Part shown: positions 8,865 to 18,665 of the stretch, one piece after another
Numbering within the stretch: the stretch's first letter is position 1
Layout: each line of letters starts with the position of its first letter
Assembly: GCA_947501845.1 (NCBI GenBank)
Contig: CANMXP010000024.1
Coordinates: forward strand, 21,137 to 85,136
Source: an uncultured Flavobacteriaceae bacterium
GTDB lineage: Bacteria; Bacteroidota; Bacteroidia; Flavobacteriales; Flavobacteriaceae
Direction: 5' to 3'
Length of the DNA: 64,000 nt
Program-made: the position numbers and the translations under genes
Notes under the pieces: model-generated
Seen by the model: only the letters and a program-made list of their open reading frames with translations
The model's database searches: none
Told to the model about the DNA's origin: nothing

Positions 8865-9430
8865 ATGCATAAAATAAGGGAAAGCTTTGAACAAATTGTT
8901 AAATTAAGCGACCTAGATTGGCAGGTATTTTCCTCTAAGCTAAAAAAAAGCGTTTACAATAAAAAGACCGCTATTTTAAAGGTTGGAGAAACAGAAAACC
9001 ATATTTTGTTTATTGAAAAAGGAGCGCTTCGTTTTTTTATTCCAAAGTTTGAAAATGATATTACTTTTAGTTTCTGTTTTGAAAATGAGTTTATAAGTGC
9101 ATATGATTCTTTTATAACCAGAAAACCCAGCACATATGAAATTAAAGCTTTAACGGATACTACACTTTGGAGGCTTACTTATCAAGATTTGCAAGATGTT
9201 TATAATAAAACCAAATAGGCAATGTTATTGGTAGAATAATAGCAGAAAACCTTTATTTAACAAAATTAAGAAGAGAGCAATCTTTCTTGAACGAAACACC
9301 AGAAGAAAGATATTTAAATTTATTTATTGAAAGACCAGATTTAATTAAAAAAATTCCCCTTAAATATTTGGCTTCATATATTGGAATAACTCCTCAGGCA
9401 TTAAGTCGAATTAGAAAGCGTATTTCTTAA
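8865..9430 (+). pseudogene. Crp/Fnr family regulator, broken by a one-base frameshift
   Basis: The first 117 codons encode a cyclic-nucleotide-binding-like beta-barrel (VGETENHILFIEKGALRFF) and stop at 9216-9218. Two bases later, in another frame, the missing part resumes as NVIGRIIAENLYLTKLRREQ and runs through a helix-turn-helix (IPLKYLASYIGITPQALSRI) to the stop at 9430. Adding one base near 9216 restores a protein of about 189 residues, the normal size for this family. Either the gene is inactive or the sequence has an error at this spot. It would have controlled the DoxX-like gene that follows. Confidence 0.85.
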
Positions 9431-9482
9431 CTTAAGTTCATTGTTTTTAATTTCAACTTTGAAGAAATTTGCCTAAAAAAAG

Positions 9483-9938
9483 ATGAAACCTTTCCTTGTA
9501 CTTATTGTCGTTTTTGTTATTTCTCTATTTTCTATAAAAGTTATTAATGGAAAATATGACTTTATACTATCTGGGCGTATAGCCATGTCTACAATGCTAC
9601 TTTTCACTGCGTTAGGGCATTTTCTATTTTCAGATGGTATGGCTTTAATGGTTCCTGATAAAATTCCTTTTAAAAAAGGAATCATTTATTTCACTGCAAT
9701 TCTTGAAATTCTTGGAGCTATAGGCTTGCATATTCCTCAATTAAGATTATTAACTGCATGGTTATTAATACTATTCTTTATTATTATATTACCAGCTAAC
9801 ATTAAAGCTTCTATTGACCATTTAAATTATCAAAAAGCTACTTATGACGGGCATGGACTAATGTATTTATGGTTTAGAGCTCCTTTACAGCTTTTGTTTA
9901 TAATTTGGATATACTTAACCGCAATTAAATTTAAATAG
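9483..9938 (+). CDS. DoxX-like membrane protein
   Basis: 151 residues with four to five hydrophobic helices. The segments RIAMSTMLLFTALGHFLFSDGMALMVP and ILEILGAIGLHIPQLRLLTAWLLILFF are typical of the DoxX-like group. It follows the broken Crp/Fnr gene by 52 bases on the same strand. The biochemical role of this branch is not known. Confidence 0.8.
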   Translation: MKPFLVLIVVFVISLFSIKVINGKYDFILSGRIAMSTMLLFTALGHFLFSDGMALMVPDKIPFKKGIIYFTAILEILGAIGLHIPQLRLLTAWLLILFFIIILPANIKASIDHLNYQKATYDGHGLMYLWFRAPLQLLFIIWIYLTAIKFK

Positions 9939-11699
9939 TTAAATGGCTTTTTTATTATATGCTTTACTATAAGATTTTAGCAACTTGTATAATTCTTCGG
10001 GATTGAAAGGTTTCCCCATAAACCCATTCATTTTATATTGCTCTGTTTTCTTTTTAATATCTGTTTGAGCAAAAGCAGTTAAAGCAATTATTGGTACGCT
10101 TGCTTTATTTTTATCTTCCGATTTTCTAATAATTTTAGCTGCTTGATACCCATTTATCTTTGGCATTTGCAAGTCCATTAGTATTAAATCGTAATTAAAC
10201 TTTTTAAAGAGCTCCAACACTTTTTCTCCATTTTCTGCTATGGTATATGTAACCCCCCATTTATTAAAAAAACGTTTAAGTATTAGCACATTCATTTTAT
10301 TATCTTCAGCAACTAGAACATTTATATCAATAGGCTCATAATTAGGCTGCATTTTAATCATATCTGGCTCGTAAACACTAAGCCTATTACTTATTTTATA
10401 AATAATCTCAAAGAAAAATGTTGAGCCTTTACCTAGTTCGCTTTCCACCATTAAGTCACTACCTTGTAAGTTTAATAGTTTTTTACTAATCGATAAGCCA
10501 AGACCTGTACCGCCATATTTTATGGATGTTTCAGAATTTGCTTGCATAAAGCTTTCAAAAATGGATTCTTGTCTGCTTTTTGATATTCCTATGCCCGTAT
10601 CTATAACTTTAAAAACAAGTTTTACTTTATTTTCTTTTACACCTAAATTTCTAACACTAAGATTAATACACCCATTTTCGGTAAACTTTAAAGAATTACT
10701 CAACAAATTTTTAATTATTTGAGTAAGCTTCAACTTGTCTCCTATAATATTGTCAGGCACATCATTCTCTTTAATAACATTAAATATTAAACCTTTTTTC
10801 TCTGTTCTTAAACTAAAATGAGATTTTATGCTTTCTAAAAAATAATTTAAACTAAAATCTTTCTCTACAAGTTTTAATTTACCAGATTTTATTTTATCAA
10901 AATCTAGCAAATCATTTATCAATCCTAATAAATGTTCTCCAGAATACTTTAATGCTTTTAGATTTTCCAACTGATCTGGCAAGTGCTCTTCCATTAATAG
11001 AATATTAGCTAATCCCGTAACAGCATTTAGAGGTGTCCTAATTTCATGAGACATTGTAGACAAAAATTCGTCTTTAGATTTATTTGCCTTTTGTAATTCT
11101 ATTTCTGTCTCTTTTAGATTTGTTATATCTATAATCGTACCTATAAAACCAGTCGATACTCCTTTACTATCTTTAATAAGCTTTGATTTTACTTCAAACC
11201 ACATTAATTCGCCATTTCTCCTATGTTTAAATATAAACTTAATATGCTGTTTTTCCTTAGAGAATAAATCTTCAAATCGTTTAAAACCGTCTATATTTTC
11301 TCCATGCAAAAACTTTCTATAACTCTTTCCCACAGCATTATTAACAGGGATTCCGGAATACTCTGCCCAGGCATTATTTAAAAAGGTAAAGTTCCCATCA
11401 AGATCTGTCTCAAAAAGGACGCCACCAATATTATCTACAATATTTTCTAATTTTTCGTTGGTATGGTCTCTTTCTTTTATTAATTTTTGGTTGGCTACAA
11501 AAAGTTCTTTGGTGCTTTTTTCAAGAATGTGCTCAATACGTCTAAGATCCTTATCAAAACCTTTATAGGCATTATCGATCATCTCTAAAAAATCAGCGTA
11601 CTTTGGATCATCCAAAATATCTAAGTTAGATTTTTTAATCTGCCTTCTCAACAGTCTATGGAACTTATCGTTTAGCATTCTGAAAATGTCGTTATGCAC
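9939..11699 (-). CDS. PAS-containing hybrid histidine kinase
   Basis: 586 residues and no membrane segments. An N-terminal coiled coil (about 15-85) precedes a PAS domain (85-195), a HisKA domain with phospho-acceptor His218 in STMSHEIRTPLN, a HATPase domain with GTGLGLSISKKLL, and a C-terminal receiver domain with Asp509 in ILMDLQMP. A soluble hybrid kinase of this kind passes phosphate to its own receiver and then to an unlinked partner. Its start overlaps the end of the FIST gene by 28 bases, so it very probably receives its signal from the FIST protein. Confidence 0.95.
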   Translation of the reverse strand: MHNDIFRMLNDKFHRLLRRQIKKSNLDILDDPKYADFLEMIDNAYKGFDKDLRRIEHILEKSTKELFVANQKLIKERDHTNEKLENIVDNIGGVLFETDLDGNFTFLNNAWAEYSGIPVNNAVGKSYRKFLHGENIDGFKRFEDLFSKEKQHIKFIFKHRRNGELMWFEVKSKLIKDSKGVSTGFIGTIIDITNLKETEIELQKANKSKDEFLSTMSHEIRTPLNAVTGLANILLMEEHLPDQLENLKALKYSGEHLLGLINDLLDFDKIKSGKLKLVEKDFSLNYFLESIKSHFSLRTEKKGLIFNVIKENDVPDNIIGDKLKLTQIIKNLLSNSLKFTENGCINLSVRNLGVKENKVKLVFKVIDTGIGISKSRQESIFESFMQANSETSIKYGGTGLGLSISKKLLNLQGSDLMVESELGKGSTFFFEIIYKISNRLSVYEPDMIKMQPNYEPIDINVLVAEDNKMNVLILKRFFNKWGVTYTIAENGEKVLELFKKFNYDLILMDLQMPKINGYQAAKIIRKSEDKNKASVPIIALTAFAQTDIKKKTEQYKMNGFMGKPFNPEELYKLLKSYSKAYNKKAI

Positions 11700-12802
11700 A
11701 TTGTTTGATTATGTAATTCACAGGGTGAAAATTCATCATGCGGACCTATTTCCCCGTAAGAGTAAAACCCAGTAATACAAGGTTTGTCTCCAATAACCTC
11801 CCTTACAACTTCTACTTCTTCTTCTACTAGTTGTTTTAAAACCATACGCCTCCCTACACAACTAACCAATATGGCTAATTCTGGAGTGTCTTTCCTTAAA
11901 ATTTTACCAGCAGAACTAGCAGATTCTTCAGCGCCATCAATCAATCTATCTACATTAGCCTTCATAAATCTTACATAAGCTCCTTCGGGAAGGTTTCCAG
12001 CAAATGTTACACTCTTATCTTCTTCATTAATTGCCAAAATAGATCTAACTAAAGGTTTAGAGTTTGCATCATTAACCATGCTCAACGGAAATAACAATCC
12101 TGAGCTCGGCAAGTTTTTAGCTTCTTCTCCCAAAAAGGCTTTATAAATATCTAAAGCTGGTTTTCCATCAAGTTCATATAAAACATTTTTATTAGATTTT
12201 GTTACCAACCTATCTATTCCATAACTATCCCATCCGCCTCTAGAACCTGTACATACCTTTAAATTTTCTCCATAAAAACCTAAAGCTAATATGGTTTTAT
12301 CTACTATCTTATTATTATTAATAACAAATGTTTTATTAAAATTGGAACCATCTGCGGCTAGTCCCCCCGTTATACTAACATTGGGTATTATAGATTTTAA
12401 ACCTGAAACCAACTCTGTTCCATTAACATGAAGCCCATCACTTAAAACCAGAACATGTTTTAATTCTTTATCATCAAGATCTTTTGCCAGGTCTTGTCCT
12501 GATTTATAACTACAATCCATGTCTACAACTTCAATCGATGCTTTTTTGTAGGTTACTTTGTCTAATTGTATGGCCGTTAAAGATATGGTCTCGTCTTTTA
12601 CTGTAATATCTGATATTTCACCAGCTGTTGAGCATCCAATAACCGTTGCATTTGGATACTTGTTATTTATAAAATCGAGTACTTCTTTTTTAGAAACAAA
12701 ATCTGGTGATACGAAAAGTAAAAATATATTAGCTTCAATACTCAAAATAGAAATATCTTCTAGCCAATTATCCTGTTGGAGGGATATTTGTTGAACGTTC
12801 AT
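11672..12802 (-). CDS. FIST domain sensory protein
   Basis: 376 residues comprising FIST-N (about 25-220, with the segments VIGCSTAGEI and HVLVLSDGLHVNGTELV) and FIST-C (about 220-375, ending CELHNQTMCITTFSE). FIST domains bind small ligands, perhaps amino acids, and usually occur with signalling kinases. Here the coding end overlaps the hybrid kinase gene, making a cytosolic two-gene sensor operon. Confidence 0.93.
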   Translation of the reverse strand: MNVQQISLQQDNWLEDISILSIEANIFLLFVSPDFVSKKEVLDFINNKYPNATVIGCSTAGEISDITVKDETISLTAIQLDKVTYKKASIEVVDMDCSYKSGQDLAKDLDDKELKHVLVLSDGLHVNGTELVSGLKSIIPNVSITGGLAADGSNFNKTFVINNNKIVDKTILALGFYGENLKVCTGSRGGWDSYGIDRLVTKSNKNVLYELDGKPALDIYKAFLGEEAKNLPSSGLLFPLSMVNDANSKPLVRSILAINEEDKSVTFAGNLPEGAYVRFMKANVDRLIDGAEESASSAGKILRKDTPELAILVSCVGRRMVLKQLVEEEVEVVREVIGDKPCITGFYSYGEIGPHDEFSPCELHNQTMCITTFSEC

Positions 12803-12993
12803 ATTTAATACTTTAGTTAATATTTAAGGCAAATGCATTTTATCGTGAAAACAACACGTTTTATCGAAAATATAATAAAATTTATTACAAACAAAATTTT
12901 TACTAAGGTTTTTATTTACAATGAGTTACAGAAAAAACCCGAAATCACTAATTCATTTGTAAGACAAATCGTTATAAACATTGAAAAAAGCAC

Positions 12994-13022
12994 AAAAAAA
13001 TCCTGAATAATTTATTCAGGAT
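12994..13022 (-). terminator. Terminator of the PLP-CBS gene
   Basis: Inverted repeat TCCTGAAT / ATTCAGGA (13001-13021) followed on the minus strand by a run of T (12994-13000 in reverse). Confidence 0.75.
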
Positions 13023-13053
13023 TTTTTATATATTTCTATAACTTAATTATCGC

Positions 13054-14412
13054 TTATAAAGCACTAATGATATCATATTTAGTAATAATTTGGTAGGCTC
13101 CGTCATTTAGCTCAACCAACACGGCATTATTATCCCTATCGATCAATTTAGAAATAGCCTCAATAGGTGTATTTTTACTGACTATTGGAAATGGTTTGTG
13201 CATGACCTCTTTAATTGGTAAATCGGAAATATCTTTATTTTCAATGTATTTACGTAATAAATCTGCTTCGTCGACTGCCCCAACAAATCCCGATGAATCT
13301 TCTACTGGTATTTGAGAAATCTTATATTTTTTCATGCGTTCTATAGCATGAGAAACTAATTCTTCTGTTTTTACCGTTACTAAAGGTTTATCTAAATGGT
13401 TATTAACAATGTCTTGCGCACAGGTTAATTCGTCTTCAATAAAACCACGATCACGCATCCATTCATCATTAAACATTTTGCCTACATAACGACTTCCATG
13501 ATCATGAAATAAAATTACGACTACATCTCCTTTCTTAAAATGATCTTTTAGTTGAAGAAGCCCTTTTATAGCAGCTCCAGCAGAATTTCCAAGAAACATG
13601 CCTTCTTCTTTTGCCAGCTTTTGCGTATAAATAGCGGCGTCTTTATCTGTAACTTTAGTAAAACCATCTATAACACTAAAATCAACATTTTTTGGCAAAA
13701 TATCTTCTCCTATCCCTTCTGTAATGTAAGGGTAAATTTCATTCTCATCAAAGACACCTGTTTCGTGGTATTTTTTAAATACAGAGCCATAGGTATCCAC
13801 CCCCCAAACTTTTACATTGGGATTTTGCTCTTTTAAGTATTTTCCAACTCCAGAAATAGTGCCTCCTGTTCCTACTCCTACCAAAAAATGTGTTACTTTC
13901 CCTTCTGTTTGTTTCCATATTTCTGGTCCTGTGCTTTCGTAATGTGCTGCCGTATTACTGGGATTATCGTATTGATTCACATACCAAGAGTTTGGTGTTT
14001 TTTCGGCTAGTCGTTTTGAAGTAGAATAATATGATTTTGGATCTTCTGGTTCTACATTGGTTGGACATACAACAACTTTGCTGCCTACGGCTCTTAAAAT
14101 GTCCATTTTCTCCTTGCTTTGCTTATCACTTATCACACAAATCATTTTGTAACCTTTCACTATAGCAGCCAAAGCTAATCCCATACCTGTATTTCCAGAT
14201 GTTCCTTCTACAATAGTGCCACCTGGCTTTAATCGCCCATCTGCCTCTGCATCTTCTATCATTTTTACTGCCATTCTATCCTTTACGGAATTACCTGGGT
14301 TGAACGTTTCGTATTTTGCCAAAACTAAGCATGGCAATTCTTCAACAAGCTTATTTAACTTCACTAATGGCGTATTACCAATAGTCCCTAATATGTTTTC
14401 AGCGTATTCCAT
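13054..14412 (-). CDS. PLP-dependent cystathionine beta-synthase/cysteine synthase with CBS domains
   Basis: 452 residues. The fold-type II PLP domain (1-320) has Lys44 in NPGNSVKDRM, the substrate loop EGTSGNTGMGLA and the phosphate-binding GVGTGGTISG. Two C-terminal CBS domains (about 335-452) are regulatory. The layout is that of cystathionine beta-synthase, condensing serine or O-acetylserine with homocysteine or sulfide. The sequence alone does not settle which sulfur donor is used. Single gene with its own terminator. Confidence 0.9.
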   Translation of the reverse strand: MEYAENILGTIGNTPLVKLNKLVEELPCLVLAKYETFNPGNSVKDRMAVKMIEDAEADGRLKPGGTIVEGTSGNTGMGLALAAIVKGYKMICVISDKQSKEKMDILRAVGSKVVVCPTNVEPEDPKSYYSTSKRLAEKTPNSWYVNQYDNPSNTAAHYESTGPEIWKQTEGKVTHFLVGVGTGGTISGVGKYLKEQNPNVKVWGVDTYGSVFKKYHETGVFDENEIYPYITEGIGEDILPKNVDFSVIDGFTKVTDKDAAIYTQKLAKEEGMFLGNSAGAAIKGLLQLKDHFKKGDVVVILFHDHGSRYVGKMFNDEWMRDRGFIEDELTCAQDIVNNHLDKPLVTVKTEELVSHAIERMKKYKISQIPVEDSSGFVGAVDEADLLRKYIENKDISDLPIKEVMHKPFPIVSKNTPIEAISKLIDRDNNAVLVELNDGAYQIITKYDIISAL

Positions 14413-14611
14413 AATATAAGTTTACTTTACAAATTTAAACTAAAAAATAGGGACTACTATATTGGTGATTGCAATCCTTTGATTTTGATTAGGCTTAGTA
14501 TGAAGATGCCTAACTTATTCTGGGTATGCCAAGATTTTAATAATAATCTACATCTGATATGTACAAGTAAAGAAATATACAACCAACGAAAATATATTCT
14601 GAAACACCTAA

Positions 14612-15856
14612 TTATTGGAACCTGATCGCTTTTACAGGTGATATTTTCGTGATTAGATATGATGGTATTAAAAGCATAAGTAAACAGAGTACAAGTGTAC
14701 CTATGTTTAATGCTATAACGTACCCCAAACTTATATAGACTGGAGCTTCTGTAACATAATATATACTTGGATCTAACGGAAATAATTTAAAGTATTTCTG
14801 AGTAAATAGAAGCCCTAATCCAATAATATTTCCCCATAAAAGCCCAAGAAGAATTAGGTAAGATGCATTGTATAAAAACAATTTACGAATACTCCAATTA
14901 TTGCTTCCTATCGCTTTTAATATCCCTATCATTTGTGTACGCTCTAATATCAAAACAAGCAATGCTGTAATCATATTTATACCTGCTACGAGTATCATGA
15001 TACCTATAATGCCATAAATGTTTGTATCAAAAATTTGAATCCAATCAAAAATTGAAGCATATTTATTTTTTATAGTCTCCGCATTGAGTTCAGAGGGTAT
15101 ATTTTCATAAATTTCAGGGCCTTTTTCATCTATTTCATCATAATCACTAATAAATACTTCAAAATTCCCAATTTGGTCTTTTTTCCATCTATTTATTCTT
15201 TGTAAATGACGAATATCTCCTATAATGTAGTTAGCATCAAAATCTTGAAATCCAGAATTATAAATCCCAACTATATGATAGGTAATAATATTTGTTAATC
15301 TTTCCGGATCGTCCTTTGGAAATACCATTTGAAACGTTTCATCTAGTTTCAATCTTAACCTATTAGCTAAATATTGAGATACTAAAACGTCTTCATTCCT
15401 TTTACCTGAATAATCTGGGAGATCACCTTCTATTAAAAAATCTTCAAAATAGCTCCAATTATAATCTTTTCCTACGCCTTTTAAATATATACCTTCAAAA
15501 TCACTCTCTGTTCTAATAACACCAAACTTTGCAGCTACCCCTTGAATATGGTCAACACCTTCCACAGTTTTAAACTCAGGATAAAACTCTTGGTTTTTAG
15601 ATATAGGAATAATACTTTCTTGAGAATTATTGCTATCATATTTAGTAATAGTTACGTGCCCATTAAACGCCACTACTTTGTCACGAATCTTTTGCTGCAA
15701 TCCTATACCCGTTGCTATAGCAACCATCATTACGACAATACCAATAGTAATCGCCGCAATACCAATTTTTATTATTGGTGCCGATATACTACTTTTATAC
15801 GCTTTACTACCAATAATGCGTTTAGCTATAAAAAATTCGTAATTCAAATTATTCAA
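14612..15856 (-). CDS. LolC/LolE-like ABC transporter permease (FtsX/MacB family)
   Basis: 414 residues with one N-terminal helix (about 30-52), a periplasmic domain of about 220 residues and three C-terminal helices (about 275-400), the FtsX/LolC layout. NNWSIRKLFLYNASYLILLG is the usual coupling region. It would take part in lipoprotein release or in mechanotransmission together with an ATPase encoded elsewhere. The start codon is TTG at 15854-15856; an in-frame stop at 15863-15865 excludes anything further upstream. A second TTG three codons in is the only near alternative. Confidence 0.87.
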   Translation of the reverse strand: MNNLNYEFFIAKRIIGSKAYKSSISAPIIKIGIAAITIGIVVMMVAIATGIGLQQKIRDKVVAFNGHVTITKYDSNNSQESIIPISKNQEFYPEFKTVEGVDHIQGVAAKFGVIRTESDFEGIYLKGVGKDYNWSYFEDFLIEGDLPDYSGKRNEDVLVSQYLANRLRLKLDETFQMVFPKDDPERLTNIITYHIVGIYNSGFQDFDANYIIGDIRHLQRINRWKKDQIGNFEVFISDYDEIDEKGPEIYENIPSELNAETIKNKYASIFDWIQIFDTNIYGIIGIMILVAGINMITALLVLILERTQMIGILKAIGSNNWSIRKLFLYNASYLILLGLLWGNIIGLGLLFTQKYFKLFPLDPSIYYVTEAPVYISLGYVIALNIGTLVLCLLMLLIPSYLITKISPVKAIRFQ

Positions 15857-17154
15857 TGAGGTTTAATATTTTCAAAAATACAGTTTTATTATTTGTTTTT
15901 ATAATGATTTCTTGTGCTTCTAAAGCAAAAAGTAAAATAGCTATAAAAGATGAGACAGATCTTACAGTGCAAAATGATAGTTCTATTGCTGTTGGAGCCA
16001 ATCAAACCAAAGCTTATTTACCATTATTAAAAGGAAAGCGTGTAGGTATTGTTGCTAATCAAACCTCAGTGATTTTTAGGAAAGAAAAACAGCAAACCAT
16101 ACTTGTTGGCCCAGAAACCAACGAACAATCTCTTGGCCATATCATTGAGAAAGATACTATGACTCATTTAGTTGACTCATTAATTTCCTTAAAGGTTGCT
16201 GTTAAAAAAGTATTTTCTCCAGAACATGGTTTTCGAGGTCGTGTAGACGCTGGTGAATTAGTTAAAGATGGTATTGATACAAAAACCAATTTACCCATTG
16301 TATCGCTATACGGGAAAAACAAGAAACCTACTAAAGAACAACTTGAAGGCCTGGATATTGTTGTTTTTGACATTCAGGATGTAGGTGTTCGATTCTACAC
16401 TTACATTTCTACATTACATTATATCATGGAGGCTTGTTCGGAACAGGGTATTCCTGTTTTAATATTAGACAGGCCCAACCCTAATGGACATTATGTAGAT
16501 GGTCCTACTTTAGAAATTAAAAACAAAAGTTTTTTAGGCATGCATCCTATACCATTGGTACATGGTATGACCATTGGTGAGTATGCACAAATGATTAATG
16601 GTGAAAAATGGTTGAAAAATGGCACGCAGTGCGAAATCACCATCATTCCTATAAAAAATTACACGCACAATACTTTTTATAGTCTGCCCATTAGACCTTC
16701 TCCAAATTTACCTAACGACCAAGCTATAAAATTATATCCTAGTCTTGGGCTTTTTGAAGGGACACATATTAATGCTGGTCGTGGTACCGAGTTTCAATTT
16801 CAACGGTATGGAGCTCCCTTTTTAGATAAAAAGGCTCTTCCTTTTAACTATACCCCTATTGCCAATTTTGGTGCCAAATACCCTAAGCACAAAAACAACT
16901 TATGCTATGGAGAGGATTTACAAAATGAAGAGTTAAACGGCATTATGACACTTAAATGGGTTATTAAAGCCTATCAAAATTCGACAGATAAGTCATTATT
17001 CTTTAATACCAACAACTTCACTAAGCATGCTGGAACAGATAAATTACAGAAACAAATTGAAGCTGGTTTGAGTGAAACCGAGATTAAAGTGACGTGGCAA
17101 GATGATTTGAAAACGTTTAAAAATACCAGAGACAAGTATTTGATATACGATTAA
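15856..17154 (+). CDS. NamZ-type exo-beta-N-acetylmuramidase (GH171, formerly DUF1343), lipoprotein
   Basis: 432 residues with lipoprotein signal VFIMISC. The family core is clear: RVGIVANQTSV, VFSPEHGFRGRVDAGE, VSLYGKNKKPT, DIVVFDIQDVGVRFYTYIST, LDRPNPNG and GLFEGTHINAGRGTEFQF. NamZ enzymes remove N-acetylmuramic acid from the non-reducing end of peptidoglycan fragments, which feeds cell-wall recycling. The ATG shares one base with the TTG start of the divergent LolC-like gene, so both promoters must lie inside coding DNA. Confidence 0.92.
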   Translation: MRFNIFKNTVLLFVFIMISCASKAKSKIAIKDETDLTVQNDSSIAVGANQTKAYLPLLKGKRVGIVANQTSVIFRKEKQQTILVGPETNEQSLGHIIEKDTMTHLVDSLISLKVAVKKVFSPEHGFRGRVDAGELVKDGIDTKTNLPIVSLYGKNKKPTKEQLEGLDIVVFDIQDVGVRFYTYISTLHYIMEACSEQGIPVLILDRPNPNGHYVDGPTLEIKNKSFLGMHPIPLVHGMTIGEYAQMINGEKWLKNGTQCEITIIPIKNYTHNTFYSLPIRPSPNLPNDQAIKLYPSLGLFEGTHINAGRGTEFQFQRYGAPFLDKKALPFNYTPIANFGAKYPKHKNNLCYGEDLQNEELNGIMTLKWVIKAYQNSTDKSLFFNTNNFTKHAGTDKLQKQIEAGLSETEIKVTWQDDLKTFKNTRDKYLIYD

Positions 17155-17215
17155 AACCAAATTCCCATTCAACTAATGTTTTTTATGCTAGGTACATTTT
17201 GATTGAAAATAAACC

Positions 17216-18052
17216 CTATTCTTTTACAGATGTAGTCGGTTTTCTATATTTCTGAAACGGTTGCTTTAATAAGTCTTTAATATTACTGTTTTCCTTTTCA
17301 TCTGGAAACAAATCAACACCATATACAATTTTATCTGTATCTAATTTCATATAGGTTCCAAAAAGCCTGTCCCATACGGAAAAAATGTTTCCGTAATTAG
17401 AATCTGTATATGGTAATTTATAGTGATGGTGCACTTTATGCATATCTGGAGACACAATAATATAACTTAGTAGATGATCTATCTTTTTAGGTAATTTTAT
17501 ATTCGCATGATTAAATTGTGTAGCTACAACCGATAGCGATTGATATAAAAGAACTAACGCTATGGGTGTCCCAATTACAAAAATGCCCAAAAGCGTAAAG
17601 ATATATCGAATAATGCTCTCTAGAGGGTGGTGCCTATTCGCTGTTGTTGTATCTACATGATGATCTGAATGATGAACCAAATGTACCATCCATAATGGTT
17701 TTACTTTGTGTTCAATTAAATGTGGCAAATAGGCGCCTATGCAATCAATCAAAAAAACCCCTAAAACACCATACAGCCATATGGGCATTTCTGGTAACCA
17801 ATTAAGAATTCCAAAATTATTGTCCATAACCCAATCGGATGATTTTAAAAACAAAAATGCCAAAGGAAGGTTTACAAGTATCGTTGTTAGCGTAAAAAAT
17901 ATATTAGGGATGGCATGTTTCCACTTCTTATATTTAAACCCGAATAAAGGTATCATACCTTCAACAATCCAAAAGAAGGTTAGCCCTCCCACTATAATAA
18001 TACCTCTATGTAATGGGGGAATTGTTTCGAAGTAATTTAAAATGGTTTCCAA
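17216..18052 (-). CDS. Sterol desaturase/fatty acid hydroxylase family protein
   Basis: 278 residues with about four membrane helices. The di-iron histidine motifs are present as HLIEH, HLVHHSDHH and HKVHHHYKLPYTDSNYG, followed by FSVWDRLFGTY, which is constant in the family. Members hydroxylate or desaturate lipids such as fatty acids, carotenoids or sterols. The substrate here is unknown. It follows the YkgJ-type gene by 22 bases and may be cotranscribed with it. Confidence 0.92.
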   Translation of the reverse strand: METILNYFETIPPLHRGIIIVGGLTFFWIVEGMIPLFGFKYKKWKHAIPNIFFTLTTILVNLPLAFLFLKSSDWVMDNNFGILNWLPEMPIWLYGVLGVFLIDCIGAYLPHLIEHKVKPLWMVHLVHHSDHHVDTTTANRHHPLESIIRYIFTLLGIFVIGTPIALVLLYQSLSVVATQFNHANIKLPKKIDHLLSYIIVSPDMHKVHHHYKLPYTDSNYGNIFSVWDRLFGTYMKLDTDKIVYGVDLFPDEKENSNIKDLLKQPFQKYRKPTTSVKE

Positions 18053-18074
18053 TAGAATATTTTTACTAAATATA

Positions 18075-18566
18075 CTATTTTATTCTTTTTTTCATGTTTT
18101 CAACTATGTTAAAAGCTGCTGGGCACATAGCCACATTCTTTAATGTTAAGTTTGATATTTGCTGAAACTTCTTTCTGTCTGTATGTGGAAACTCCCTGCA
18201 GGCCTTAGGTCTTACATCATAAACAGAACAATAGTTATCGGTTCCTAAAAAAGTACAGGGAACACTTTGCAGTACATAATCATTATCCTCATCAATACGT
18301 AAATATTGATTTATAAATTGTTGCGGTTTTTGCTTAAAATGCTTAGAAATACGCTCAATATCCTTATCTGTAAACAAGGGGCCTGTGGTCTTGCAACAGT
18401 TAGCACATTCTAAACAATCGGTACGCTCAAACTCGTCATCATGTAATTCCTGCATGATATAATCCAGATTCTTTGGTGGCTTCTTTTTTAACTTAGCAAA
18501 GAATTTTTTGTTTTCGTTATGCTTATCTTTGGCGAGCTTTGGAAGATTTTTAATGACGTCTTGCAT
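18075..18566 (-). CDS. YkgJ family cysteine-cluster protein
   Basis: 163 residues. Cysteines occur as CLECANCCKTTG, CTFLGTDNYCSVYDVRPKAC, the CxxCxxCC and CxF...C...RP..C pattern of the YkgJ (Fe-S or zinc cluster) family. Bacteroidota members are usually annotated as Fe-S oxidoreductases, but the function is not established. Confidence 0.88.
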   Translation of the reverse strand: MQDVIKNLPKLAKDKHNENKKFFAKLKKKPPKNLDYIMQELHDDEFERTDCLECANCCKTTGPLFTDKDIERISKHFKQKPQQFINQYLRIDEDNDYVLQSVPCTFLGTDNYCSVYDVRPKACREFPHTDRKKFQQISNLTLKNVAMCPAAFNIVENMKKRIK

Positions 18567-18589
18567 GGTGTAAAAATAAACAAACTAGT

Positions 18590-18660
18590 CTTTCTGAACG
18601 ACGTGAAGCATCTAATTTATTACGTGATGTTTCCACTGCGCTCAACATGACACAAAACAT
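18590..18660. repeat. Dispersed intergenic repeat (TCATGTTGAGCGCAG type)
   Basis: Read on the minus strand the spacer contains TCATGTTGAGCGCAGTGGAA and then GATGCTTCACG, a sequence type scattered through many flavobacterial genomes. A diverged relative with GAGATGCTTCTACTTGTTTC ... GGCATGAC lies at 21727-21788. They are short non-coding repeats without visible coding function. Confidence 0.45.
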
Positions 18661-18665
18661 AACTT

